Of a stretch of DNA of 64,000 nt, positions 9,040 through 17,114 are shown in pieces. The stretch is from Anaerosalibacter massiliensis (GTDB lineage Bacteria; Bacillota; Clostridia; Tissierellales; Sporanaerobacteraceae), in NCBI GenBank assembly GCA_000751555.1, contig CCEZ01000049.1:62001-126000 (forward strand), given 5' to 3'. Both the position numbers and the translations under genes were made by a program. Under the pieces are notes generated by a model. It was not told where the DNA came from. It saw only the letters and a list, made by a program, of their open reading frames with translations, and did not search any database. The stretch's first letter is position 1; each line of letters begins with the position of its first letter.

Positions 9040-9516
9040 CTATGCATCCAAATTTATATGACAATAGCCTCCTGGATTCTTCTTTAAATAATCTTGATGA
9101 TATTCTTCTGCATCATAAAAACAAAGAAGGGGTTTTATCTCTGTAACAATAGAGTCATTATACTTTTTCTGTTCTTCTTTTAAAGTTTTTTCAATAGTTG
9201 GAAAATCACTTTCATCTATATAATATATACCTGTCCTGTATTGATGTCCTATATCTGGACCTTGTTGATTCAATAACGTAGGATTTATTATCTTCCAAAA
9301 TTTATATAATAATTGTTCTAAAGAAACTATATCTTCATCATACTTTACATAACAAGCTTCCGCATGACCAGTCATTCCTGTACACACTTCTTCATAACTA
9401 GGATTTTTTACTCTACCATTAGCATATCCTACCTTTGTCTCTTTAACCCCATCAATTCTGGATATATACTCTTCTACTCCCCAAAAACAACCTCCTGCCA
9501 AAACTATTTCCTTCAT
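9040..9516 (-). CDS. msrA: Peptide-methionine (S)-S-oxide reductase
   Basis: Repairs oxidised methionine in proteins. GGCFWGVEE carries the catalytic Cys10; GYANG, GHAEAC and HQYRTGIYY (residues 64-72) are further family motifs, and [12 protein letters not shown] near the C terminus holds the recycling Cys. A GTG at 9525 is in frame but forms part of the ribosome binding site GAGGTGA, so the ATG at 9514-9516 (158 aa) is chosen. No MsrB domain is fused or adjacent. Confidence 0.94.
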   Translation of the reverse strand: MKEIVLAGGCFWGVEEYISRIDGVKETKVGYANGRVKNPSYEEVCTGMTGHAEACYVKYDEDIVSLEQLLYKFWKIINPTLLNQQGPDIGHQYRTGIYYIDESDFPTIEKTLKEEQKKYNDSIVTEIKPLLCFYDAEEYHQDYLKKNPGGYCHINLDA

Positions 9517-9577
9517 ATATATCACCTCATACTTAGTATACCCATATTAACTAAAAGTTAAGGCTACTAAAAATAAA

Positions 9578-10279
9578 TTAGTTAAACAAACTAACTAACC
9601 ACGGTGCTAAAAAAACAGTCATAAGTCCTGCAACACTTATAGATAAAGATCCCATAGCTCCTTGAACTTCTCCTAATTCCATAGCCCTAGCTGTTCCTAA
9701 TGCATGAGCTCCATTGCCTAATCCTATTCCTTGAGCTATTTCATTTTCAATTTTAAATATTTTATATATATAGGGACCTACTATATTTCCAACAATTCCT
9801 GTAATAACTGTTACCGCCATTGTTAAACTAGGTACTCCCCCTATTTCTCTAGATACCTCCATAGATATAGCTGCAGTTACAGATTTAGGTATAAGAGACA
9901 ACACTATAATTTCATCTAGTCCAAATAATTTACTTAAATAGTATATGCTTATTATAGCTGTCAATACACCTACAAATATTCCTACTAAAATAGGCAAACT
10001 ATTTTTTTTAAGGTTTTCAATTTGCTTATATAACGGCACTACAAGAACTACAGTAGCTGGTCCCAATAAAAAGCTTATTATGCTTCCACCTTTATTATAA
10101 GTTTTATAATCAATATTAAAAATCAATAGAAAACTTATAATGATTGTTACAGAAATAAGAAGAGGATTGAAAAAACTTATTTTAGTTTTTTTATTTATAA
10201 ATACTCCTATTTCAAAAGCTAAAATAGAAATCAAAACTCCAAATATAGGTGTATCAATATATTTAGTCATTTCCTCCAT
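9578..10279 (-). CDS. lrgB: LrgB/CidB-family membrane protein
   Basis: A 233-aa integral membrane protein with six or so hydrophobic segments. The motifs SLIPKSVTAAISMEVS and GNGAHALGTARAMELG are typical of LrgB. Together with LrgA it forms a holin/antiholin-like or metabolite (pyruvate, glycolate) export system. It overlaps the lrgA stop by 17 bp, so translation is coupled. A second ATG three codons in has a better-spaced AAGGGAG site, so the exact start is uncertain. No LytST two-component system lies beside it. Confidence 0.92.
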   Translation of the reverse strand: MEEMTKYIDTPIFGVLISILAFEIGVFINKKTKISFFNPLLISVTIIISFLLIFNIDYKTYNKGGSIISFLLGPATVVLVVPLYKQIENLKKNSLPILVGIFVGVLTAIISIYYLSKLFGLDEIIVLSLIPKSVTAAISMEVSREIGGVPSLTMAVTVITGIVGNIVGPYIYKIFKIENEIAQGIGLGNGAHALGTARAMELGEVQGAMGSLSISVAGLMTVFLAPWLVSLFN

Positions 10280-10628
10280 CTCCCTTCTGTAGTCTTTCCA
10301 ATGCTTGTACTATAAATCCAGTAACTCCTATAACTATAATAGTTGACAATATAGTAACCATTAAAATTGGAAGCCATTGCTGTTTAATATGTTCTGATGA
10401 GGAGATTATCCCTACTGCTGCTGGTATAAAGAAAAAAGTTATATTTTCTAACAGAAACTTACTTACATCTTCTATCATATCAACTTTTATAACTCCTATA
10501 ATAAGGCATATTAAAAGAACTACCATTCCTATAATAGTCCCTGGGATAGGCAATCCTATAATATTTTCAAGCATATGTCCCATAAGAAGTACTCCAAATA
10601 TTATAACTAATTGTCTAAAGATTTTCAT
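10263..10628 (-). CDS. lrgA: LrgA/CidA-family holin-like membrane protein
   Basis: A 121-aa protein with four hydrophobic segments and the family motif GLPIPGTIIGMVVLL near residues 26-40. It is first in a two-gene operon with lrgB. ATG start after GAGGGGG. Known members affect autolysis and small-acid export; which role applies here is not visible. The upstream 160 bp hold the terminator of the MATE gene and the lrgA promoter region. Confidence 0.9.
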   Translation of the reverse strand: MKIFRQLVIIFGVLLMGHMLENIIGLPIPGTIIGMVVLLICLIIGVIKVDMIEDVSKFLLENITFFFIPAAVGIISSSEHIKQQWLPILMVTILSTIIVIGVTGFIVQALERLQKGDGGND

Positions 10629-10744
10629 ATAAATATTCCCCCTCTTAATCTAAAAAATAAAGAGTTTCTGCATATAATTTATTCTTACCCAAGAATACAA
10701 TTCTTAAAATTATTAAAAAATTAAGGAAGAGGGATAGACTTTCT

Positions 10745-10785
10745 AAAATATATTTATTATGCTAGTAGCATAATAAATATATTTT
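10745..10785 (-). terminator. Terminator of the first MATE gene
   Basis: Perfect 19-bp stem (10745-10763 with 10767-10785) and a 3-nt loop, 5 bp after the MATE stop codon. The stem is AT-rich and ends in TATTTT on both strands. Confidence 0.75.
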
Positions 10786-10790
10786 CTAAC

Positions 10791-12155
10791 TTACATACTT
10801 TCAGTTACATTTCTAACCCATTTCTTAGAAATAAGTCTAGGTACACCGATAGCAGCTTTTACTACTTCTTCTAATGATACTAATGCTACAACTATATGTA
10901 CTGGTAATTTTAAAAATAATGCTCCTAGAAAAGCCATAGGTACTCCTACTAACCATACTGCACCTAATTCTAGAAATAGTGAAAACTTTGTGTCACCACC
11001 ACCCCTTAATACACCTACTATCATAGTTCCATTAAACATCTTTAAAAAGAAAACTATTCCAATTACCTTAAGAGTTCTTTTAGCAATTTCATATACTTCA
11101 GGAGTTAATTTTCTAAAAAGTTTAAGTACTATTCCTGATGAGAAAAACAGTCCAATCCCAAGAACAACTCCAGTCATAGTAGCTATCATTAAAAATCTTT
11201 TTGAATACTCAACTACTAATTCTTCCTCCTTAGCACCTATTTTATTTCCTACCATTACAGTTGCTGAATTAGCCAATCCCCTTGAAATCACCATAAATAT
11301 ATTTTGCACAGTAGTAGCTATTTGAACTGCTGCTATAGCCTCTTTACCTATTCTTGCATAGGCTATAGAATACATAATATTTCCTAAAGCCCAAATTGCT
11401 TCATTTAAAATAACAGGATAGGTAGTTTTTATATATTTTATAAAAAAATTCTTCTCCCAACTAGTTAATTCTTTTATACTTGCTGACAAAACCCCTCTCT
11501 CTGAATAAATAGCATATAATATGAATCCTAGCTCTACTATTCTAGCTATCAACGTTCCATATGCAGCCCCTTTAACTCCTAGTCTAGGTAAACCAAATTT
11601 CCCAAATATAAGTAAATAATTAAAAAAAGTATTCGTTACAAAAGATATAGCACTAACTACCATAGGCATCCTAGCCTGTCCTATACTTCTAGCAGCTACA
11701 CTATAGGAAAAACCAATAGCTGTTATAATATAGCTCAAAGATACTATCTTTAAATAATCTGCACCTAGAACAACAACTTCTGCATCCTTAGTAAATATTT
11801 TCATTAAAAATTCAGGCATGAAAAAAGCAGCAATAGTGAAAACTATTCCAACTATACTACCTAAACAAATTGCTAATCCTAGTATTTTTCTTATATTCTT
11901 AATATCTTCCTTTCCCCAAAATTGAGATATAAATATAGACGAACCACTATTTATGCCAAATACTATAAGCATATAAAAGAAAAATACTTGATTAGCTAAT
12001 CCAACTGCTGCTATACTAGCATCCCCTAGACTACTAATCATCAATGTATCTACCATGTTTAAAGAAGAAGTAATTAAATTTTGAAGTGCAATAGGAAGAG
12101 CAATACTTATCATTGCTTTAAAAAACACTTTATCATTCCACATAGTTTTATCCAT
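10791..12155 (-). CDS. MATE-family efflux transporter
   Basis: A 454-aa multidrug/toxin extrusion antiporter with about 12 membrane segments in two halves. Family signs are LPIALQNLITSSLNMVDTLMI at the N terminus, GQARMPM in the first half and GVLRGGGDTKFS near residues 385-396 in the second. ATG start after AAAGGGGGAG. It stands alone. A second MATE protein at 61357 shares the fold but not close sequence, so the two are not a recent duplication. The substrate is unknown. Confidence 0.92.
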   Translation of the reverse strand: MDKTMWNDKVFFKAMISIALPIALQNLITSSLNMVDTLMISSLGDASIAAVGLANQVFFFYMLIVFGINSGSSIFISQFWGKEDIKNIRKILGLAICLGSIVGIVFTIAAFFMPEFLMKIFTKDAEVVVLGADYLKIVSLSYIITAIGFSYSVAARSIGQARMPMVVSAISFVTNTFFNYLLIFGKFGLPRLGVKGAAYGTLIARIVELGFILYAIYSERGVLSASIKELTSWEKNFFIKYIKTTYPVILNEAIWALGNIMYSIAYARIGKEAIAAVQIATTVQNIFMVISRGLANSATVMVGNKIGAKEEELVVEYSKRFLMIATMTGVVLGIGLFFSSGIVLKLFRKLTPEVYEIAKRTLKVIGIVFFLKMFNGTMIVGVLRGGGDTKFSLFLELGAVWLVGVPMAFLGALFLKLPVHIVVALVSLEEVVKAAIGVPRLISKKWVRNVTESM

Positions 12156-12323
12156 GTGACTCCCCCTTTACAAATTATTCTACTATAAAAGATAACTCTA
12201 ACAATTCTATCATATTATTATATATATGTGAACTATAGAAACTATAGTTATTTTTTATCAAAGAAGTATATAAAGTAGGAAAAGTGAAAATCTTCAATAT
12301 TGACTATGAAAAGTTAAACAAAA

Positions 12324-12360
12324 TATTAATAACTAGGGCTTTTGACCCTAGTTATTAATA
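12324..12360 (-). terminator. Terminator overlapping the end of the second LCP gene
   Basis: Perfect stem of 15 bp (12324-12338 with 12346-12360) around CTAGGG/CCCTAG. The TAG stop of the LCP gene at 12348-12350 lies inside one arm. Confidence 0.8.
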
Positions 12361-13271
12361 TCTTCATATATGAAATTGTGGATTTCCTTTTCTGTTTTTT
12401 CTAAATCGGTAACTAAATACCATACCTCACCTATAAATTGTCCATGACTATGTTCATCTTTAGGAAATCTATTTTGTTCTAAAGTTCTAATATTATTAGT
12501 TAAACCATAACTTCCAAGCTTAACTATATCCATTTTTGAAAAACTTGTTTCTACATAAGGGAAAACACTATCTACTACTTCTGGATACTTAGTTATTCCT
12601 ATGTTCTTTCCCTTATCAAATATCTCCTGCATAACTCTTCTTTGCCTTTCTGTTCTTTCATAATCTCCATTTCCTATTTTTCTTATTCTACTATAAGCAA
12701 GGGCTTGTTTACCATTTAAATGGTTCATTCCAGTCCCTCCAATTGAACTACCTTGGACATTTTTATTTATTTCATTTACCTCCGATTGATTTAGTTCAAT
12801 ATCTACTCCTCCTATAGTATCAACAACTTTTTCAAAGCTATCAAAATTTACAAAAGCATAATCTCTAATATTTAAATTAAAATTTTCATTTATTGTTCTA
12901 ATAGCTAACTCTGGTCCTCCATATGCGTAGGCATGATTGAGCTTTGTCATACCATGACCATGTATATCTACATAAGTATCTCTCATAATTGAAGATAATT
13001 TTAACTTTTTATGAGTTTTATCAATACTTAGTATCATTATAGAGTCAGATCTTGATACATCTTTTTCATTTCTTCCATCTCCACCAAATAAAGCAATATT
13101 TATTACTTCTTTATTCTTTTCATCATTTTTTTTGGATTTTATACCTAAGTCTTTATCTTTTTTAGATATCTTCACAGTCTTAATATCGTTTAAATAAGAG
13201 TATCCATACAAGAATACGCCCAATATTAAAGCAAGTACTACTACTATTATTATATTTCTTTTTTTCTTCAT
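12348..13271 (-). CDS. LytR-CpsA-Psr (LCP) family protein, copy 2
   Basis: A 307-aa membrane-anchored protein: an N-terminal membrane segment (residues 5-26) and then an extracytoplasmic LCP domain. The phosphate-binding residues are in SRSDSIMILSID, SSIMRDTYVDIHG, LNHAYAYGG and ALAYSRIRKIGNGDYERTERQ. LCP enzymes attach lipid-linked polymers to peptidoglycan. It is a close paralogue of the next gene upstream, but a terminator at 13404-13436 and 160 bp separate them, so it probably has its own promoter. Which polymer is attached is not known. Confidence 0.92.
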   Translation of the reverse strand: MKKKRNIIIVVVLALILGVFLYGYSYLNDIKTVKISKKDKDLGIKSKKNDEKNKEVINIALFGGDGRNEKDVSRSDSIMILSIDKTHKKLKLSSIMRDTYVDIHGHGMTKLNHAYAYGGPELAIRTINENFNLNIRDYAFVNFDSFEKVVDTIGGVDIELNQSEVNEINKNVQGSSIGGTGMNHLNGKQALAYSRIRKIGNGDYERTERQRRVMQEIFDKGKNIGITKYPEVVDSVFPYVETSFSKMDIVKLGSYGLTNNIRTLEQNRFPKDEHSHGQFIGEVWYLVTDLEKTEKEIHNFIYEDINN

Positions 13272-13403
13272 TTTCCCCGCTTCTAGTTCTAAAAAATCAA
13301 TGAACCAGAAGATTCACCACCCTTTCTTTACTTTATTACCTAACATATAGTATATATTTCTACAAAACTTATTTGATTCCTCTAATTATATCTTATATAT
13401 GAC

Positions 13404-13436
13404 TAAAAAGGAAGTACATAAATAGACTTCCTTTTT
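13404..13436 (-). terminator. Terminator of the first LCP gene
   Basis: Stem of 11 bp (13405-13415 with 13426-13436, AAAAAGGAAGT/ACTTCCTTTTT), overlapping the gene's stop by 2 bp and followed on the minus strand by a short T-run. Confidence 0.78.
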
Positions 13437-14430
13437 AATTTATATTGGATTCCTCCATATTTTCATATATAAAATCATGAATTTCTTTTTCTGTTTCATC
13501 TAAATCTGTTACTAAATACCATATATCACCTATGAATTGACCTTCACTATGTTCATCTGTAGGAAATCTATTTTGCTCTATGCTTTGTATATTGTTAGTT
13601 AAAACATAAGTTCCCAGCTTCATTATTTCTGTTTTTGAAAGACTAGTTTCCACATAAGGTAAAATACTATCTAGTATTTTTGGATATTTTGTTATATCTA
13701 CATTTTTACCTTTTTCAAATAATTCATTTATTACCCTTCTTTGTCTTTCTGTCCTTTCAAAATCTCCTCCACCTACTTTTCTTATTCTAGAATATGCTAC
13801 TGCTTGTTCACCATTTAAATGATTCATTCCAGAGTTTTTAATTAAAATAGGTTTTGTTTTTTTAAGTTCTGCTATTTCTTTTATACATCTATTTATTTCT
13901 TTAACTTCCATATCTTTTATATCTACATCAACTCCACCTACAGCATCCACTAACTTTTCAAAACTGTAGAAATCGACAAAAGCATAATCCCTAATATTCA
14001 AATTAAAATTTTCATTTATTGTTCTAATAGCTAACTCTGGTCCTCCATATGCATAGGCATGATTCAACTTCGTTTTACCATGTTTATGAATATCTACATA
14101 GGTGTCCCTCATAATTGAAGATAATTTTACTTTTTTATGAGCCTTATCTATACTTAAAACCATTATTGCATCCGAATGGACTACATCTCCTTCTTTCCTA
14201 CTATCTCCTCCAAATAAAGCTATATTTATAACTTCCCTTCCATCTTCTTCATCTTTTATACCTAAGTCTTCATTTTTTTTAGAAATACTAACTGTTTTAA
14301 TATTATTTAAATGAGCATTTACATAAGCAAAACTTGCTAAAACTGCAATGCCTATTAAAATTAATACTCTTTTAAATCTTCTTTTTTTTATCATCTTCTT
14401 TTTATTGGTTTTTTCCCTTCTAGAGCCCAT
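13435..14430 (-). CDS. LytR-CpsA-Psr (LCP) family protein, copy 1
   Basis: A 331-aa LCP ligase candidate. A very basic N-terminal tail (about 20 residues) precedes one membrane segment. The LCP motifs are VHSDAIMVLSID, SSIMRDTYVDIHK, LNHAYAYGG and AVAYSRIRKVGGGDFERTERQ. Compared with copy 2 it has an insertion near residues 190-210 (IAELKKTKPILI). It overlaps the polysaccharide deacetylase gene by 11 bp and has a good AGGAGG site inside that gene, so the two are translated together. This places it in cell-wall polymer maturation. Confidence 0.92.
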   Translation of the reverse strand: MGSRREKTNKKKMIKKRRFKRVLILIGIAVLASFAYVNAHLNNIKTVSISKKNEDLGIKDEEDGREVINIALFGGDSRKEGDVVHSDAIMVLSIDKAHKKVKLSSIMRDTYVDIHKHGKTKLNHAYAYGGPELAIRTINENFNLNIRDYAFVDFYSFEKLVDAVGGVDVDIKDMEVKEINRCIKEIAELKKTKPILIKNSGMNHLNGEQAVAYSRIRKVGGGDFERTERQRRVINELFEKGKNVDITKYPKILDSILPYVETSLSKTEIMKLGTYVLTNNIQSIEQNRFPTDEHSEGQFIGDIWYLVTDLDETEKEIHDFIYENMEESNIN

Positions 14431-15394
14431 TTATAGCCTCCTGGTCTAAGGTTTGAAATTCATACCCTTGTTTTTTCAAATAATTAATAATACCTGGCAA
14501 AGCCTGCACTGTAGTTCTTTTAGCTCCTGCATCATGCATAAGTATTACAACCTTATTCTTACCTTGAGTTGTCTGCACCACTCTTTGTATTAAATTACTG
14601 CTTGGAATATTATGCCCCTCTGCATCTCCATTTAGAGCATTCCAATCTATATGAGCAATACCTTTCTTATCTAAAGCATCTTTAAAAGGTTGTTTCTTTT
14701 TTTCAAAGGAACCTCCTGGAAATCTAGAAGCACTGCTATGAAAATCATTTCCTAAAATATTCTTTAAAACATTTTCGCATTTATCCATATCTGTTAAAAA
14801 ATTGTTTACATTGGCATATATATATTTATAGTTATGAGAATAGGTATGATTCCCAATAGCATGTCCACTATTATGTTCCCTTTTTACTAGATCAGGTTTT
14901 TTTTCTGCTGATGAACCAATTACAAAAAAAGTTGCCTTTACATTGTAATTATCCAATATATCTAATATCTGGGGCGTAACATTAACCGATGGACCATCAT
15001 CAAAAGTTAAATAAGCTACTTTTCTACCATCATCAGGAACTTTTTTTTGTTCTTCTACTTTATTATTTCCTTTTTCATTTATATCTTTAGATTTTTTATT
15101 ATCTTTCTCACTGCCTTTTTCTGTATTTTTACTTTCTTTTCTATCTTCTTCCTTCTTTTTTTCTTTTTCTTGCTTTTCTATCTGTTTTTTATCTAATTTT
15201 GACTTTTGTTCTTTTTTATCCAACTCTTCTCCACTGGCTGTCTTTGAAGTTAATTTTTCGCCAATACTTTTCCCAATTCCTACAAAAGCCACAAATACAA
15301 CTAAACACAGTACAATAAAATTTATTCTCCTAGCCCTTCTACTCAATTTATATTTCTTTTTTCTAGGTATCCTAAATCTGTCTTGTTTTCTCAA
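14420..15394 (-). CDS. Membrane-anchored polysaccharide deacetylase (NodB domain)
   Basis: A 324-aa protein with a membrane anchor near residues 27-45 and a long Lys/Glu-rich linker (residues 55-125), then a NodB deacetylase domain. Metal and catalytic motifs are YLTFDDGPS (Asp-Asp), HTYSHN (His-x3-His) and RFPGGS. It probably removes acetyl groups from peptidoglycan or a wall glycan outside the membrane. Start is TTG (15392-15394) after GGGGTGAG. It is the first gene of a two-gene operon with LCP copy 1. Confidence 0.9.
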   Translation of the reverse strand: MRKQDRFRIPRKKKYKLSRRARRINFIVLCLVVFVAFVGIGKSIGEKLTSKTASGEELDKKEQKSKLDKKQIEKQEKEKKKEEDRKESKNTEKGSEKDNKKSKDINEKGNNKVEEQKKVPDDGRKVAYLTFDDGPSVNVTPQILDILDNYNVKATFFVIGSSAEKKPDLVKREHNSGHAIGNHTYSHNYKYIYANVNNFLTDMDKCENVLKNILGNDFHSSASRFPGGSFEKKKQPFKDALDKKGIAHIDWNALNGDAEGHNIPSSNLIQRVVQTTQGKNKVVILMHDAGAKRTTVQALPGIINYLKKQGYEFQTLDQEAINGL

Positions 15395-15514
15395 TATGTC
15401 TCACCCCATATCTTATTTCTATTCTTAATATATAATACTATCTTTTTCTTCTCTATAAGTTACGAAAAAATTACAAAATAAGATAAACTGAGACAATTTT
15501 AATGTAGTCAAAAA

Positions 15515-15572
15515 ATGAAAAATCGTCTATATACAAGAGTTTTTACCATATTAAATATAGACGATTTTTCAT
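15515..15572 (-). terminator. Long-stem terminator of the YdbC-like gene
   Basis: Perfect 18-bp stem (15515-15532 with 15555-15572, core ATCGTCTATAT) with a 22-nt loop, followed on the minus strand by TTTTTTG. It lies about 40 bp after the YdbC-like gene and 120 bp before the deacetylase start. Confidence 0.72.
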
Positions 15573-15610
15573 AATATGAAAAAACATTCATGACTTTAGT
15601 CTCATAAGAT

Positions 15611-15832
15611 TTATAAATCTATCTCATTAAGTATATCTCTCAATTCTTTTAATTCCTCTTTTGTAAATGTAACTCCCTTCCCCATTTTTTCATGTTCTGG
15701 AGCCCAATCTCTTAGATCGTATTTTGGTTCTCTATTATTCCAGCTAATAAGATTCAATTCTTTTGTCCAACCTTTAGGTGATTCTGAAATATTTCCTATA
15801 TGTTCTTTAATATCATATTTAAAACCTGCCAT
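15611..15832 (-). CDS. ydbC: YdbC/PC4-like single-stranded DNA-binding protein
   Basis: A 73-aa protein that matches the bacterial YdbC family, whose fold is like the eukaryotic coactivator PC4 and binds single-stranded DNA as a dimer. Diagnostic segments are KGWTKELNLISWNNREPKYD, RDWAPEHEKMGKG and TFTKEELKELRDIL. Length is normal. ATG start after ATAGGAGG. It is monocistronic, with a terminator downstream. The cellular role is poorly known; a link to replication, repair or transcription is inferred from the family. Confidence 0.88.
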   Translation of the reverse strand: MAGFKYDIKEHIGNISESPKGWTKELNLISWNNREPKYDLRDWAPEHEKMGKGVTFTKEELKELRDILNEIDL

Positions 15833-15934
15833 AAAAACCTCCTATTATTTCATTAAAAGTCATTTCTAATTTATTTTACCAAAATAAAAATATAACTTCA
15901 CTATTCAATATCCATATTATCATCACACCATTGA

Positions 15935-16198
15935 CACATAATTAAAGACTCTCCTATTTTCATGGAATGTAAACTTATAGACAATTATGAAATTGAAAGT
16001 GAAGATAATTTCATATTTAAAATATTGAATATCTATGTAAATAAAAATATACTAGATTCTTCTGAAAAATTAGGCTATGAAAAAGTAAAACCTATATTAT
16101 TTGAGATGCCAAACAAGTCTTATATTGAATCTGGGAATATAGTTGGAAAGTGTTGGAGTGATGGCAATAAATATAAAAAAATAGGCTCAAACTTTTAG
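15935..16198 (+). pseudogene. C-terminal fragment of a flavin reductase-like (flavoredoxin) protein
   Basis: The open frame from 15935 to 16198 encodes IKDSPIFMECKLIDNYEIES and then GKCWSDGNKY near the end. These are the last third of flavin reductase-like FMN-binding split-barrel proteins, where SPIFxECKL and VxPILFEMP are familiar. Only 87 codons remain of about 190; a TGA precedes the fragment and the FMN-binding N-terminal half is absent. An ATG at 15962 exists but has no ribosome binding site. It is best read as a decayed gene. Confidence 0.72.
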
Positions 16199-16204
16199 CT
16201 AATT

Positions 16205-16254
16205 AGAACAAGTCTAAAAAAATTATCTTTTTATGACATTTTTAGACCTGTTCT
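16205..16254. terminator. Hairpin between the flavin-reductase remnant and the lipoprotein gene
   Basis: Stem of 16 bp with one mismatch (16205-16220 with 16239-16254, AGTCTAAAAA/TTTTTAGAC), 5 bp after the lipoprotein stop on the minus strand. It can act in both directions. Confidence 0.72.
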
Positions 16255-16259
16255 ATATT

Positions 16260-16865
16260 TTATTCAATATTATCAAGACCATCTAAACTTTTCTCTAAAT
16301 CTCCTGATAAAGCATTAGAAAATTCTTTATCTAAATCTATTAACCATTCTTTGTCTTTTTTCACCAATTTGATTTTTACTGTATTTTCTGCCATTGGTAA
16401 TTTATCTTTATTGATTTTATTTATAAAAGTCTCTTCTATTTCCTTTTGAGTAGCTTCTTCATCAAAATTATCTTCTGCATTTTCATTGAAAGCTTCATTA
16501 AATGCATCTTCAAGTAATTTTGGAATTACTTCCATTATAGTATCTTCCATTGCACTACCTAGATCTGGTGATTTAATCTTTGTTTCTACTTTTGCATTAT
16601 CCCCTTCTATTTCTGTGCTTAAAATTTCATACTCTAACTTGGAATATGCATTTATCATAGCTTGTTCAAATTCATCTTTTAAAATAAATTCATGTTCTTC
16701 ATTTTTCTCTTTACCTTCTAATAAATATTCATCTAAATTTCCTAGCTCACCACTTTTTATAGCATTTAGATAAGATTCTACAGTATCTTGAGGATGGTTT
16801 TTAACACATCCAGTCATACTAATAGTTAAAAATGCAATTAAAAATACTGAAATTACTTTTTTCAT
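16260..16865 (-). CDS. Lipoprotein with an NTF2-like (DUF4878/DUF5105-type) domain
   Basis: A 201-aa secreted lipoprotein. The signal peptide MKKVISVFLIAFLTI leads to the lipobox MTGC, with Cys20 modified. The start of the mature part, DTVESYLNAIKSGELGNLDEYL, and its end, VKIKLVKKDKEWLID, are typical of NTF2-like lipoproteins of this group. The middle is rich in Glu/Asn. It is monocistronic. Its function is unknown. Confidence 0.75.
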   Translation of the reverse strand: MKKVISVFLIAFLTISMTGCVKNHPQDTVESYLNAIKSGELGNLDEYLLEGKEKNEEHEFILKDEFEQAMINAYSKLEYEILSTEIEGDNAKVETKIKSPDLGSAMEDTIMEVIPKLLEDAFNEAFNENAEDNFDEEATQKEIEETFINKINKDKLPMAENTVKIKLVKKDKEWLIDLDKEFSNALSGDLEKSLDGLDNIE

Positions 16866-17114
16866 CTAATTAGGCCCCACCTTCTATTTTATTTTTATTT
16901 CTCATATATTAACTTTCGACATCTTCCTCTTATTTCCTCTTTTAATCTATGCTATTTCTTTTTTGAATTTTTCTTCCAAGTTAAAAACTATTAAAACAAT
17001 GTCATTTTTCTTTGACAATACTATGGCATCTTTATGTTGTAAATACAATAGTTGTAGTATAAAGTCTAATACAGGGACAATAAATATTAAAGTTATGTCA
17101 AAAGGGGTGCACCT

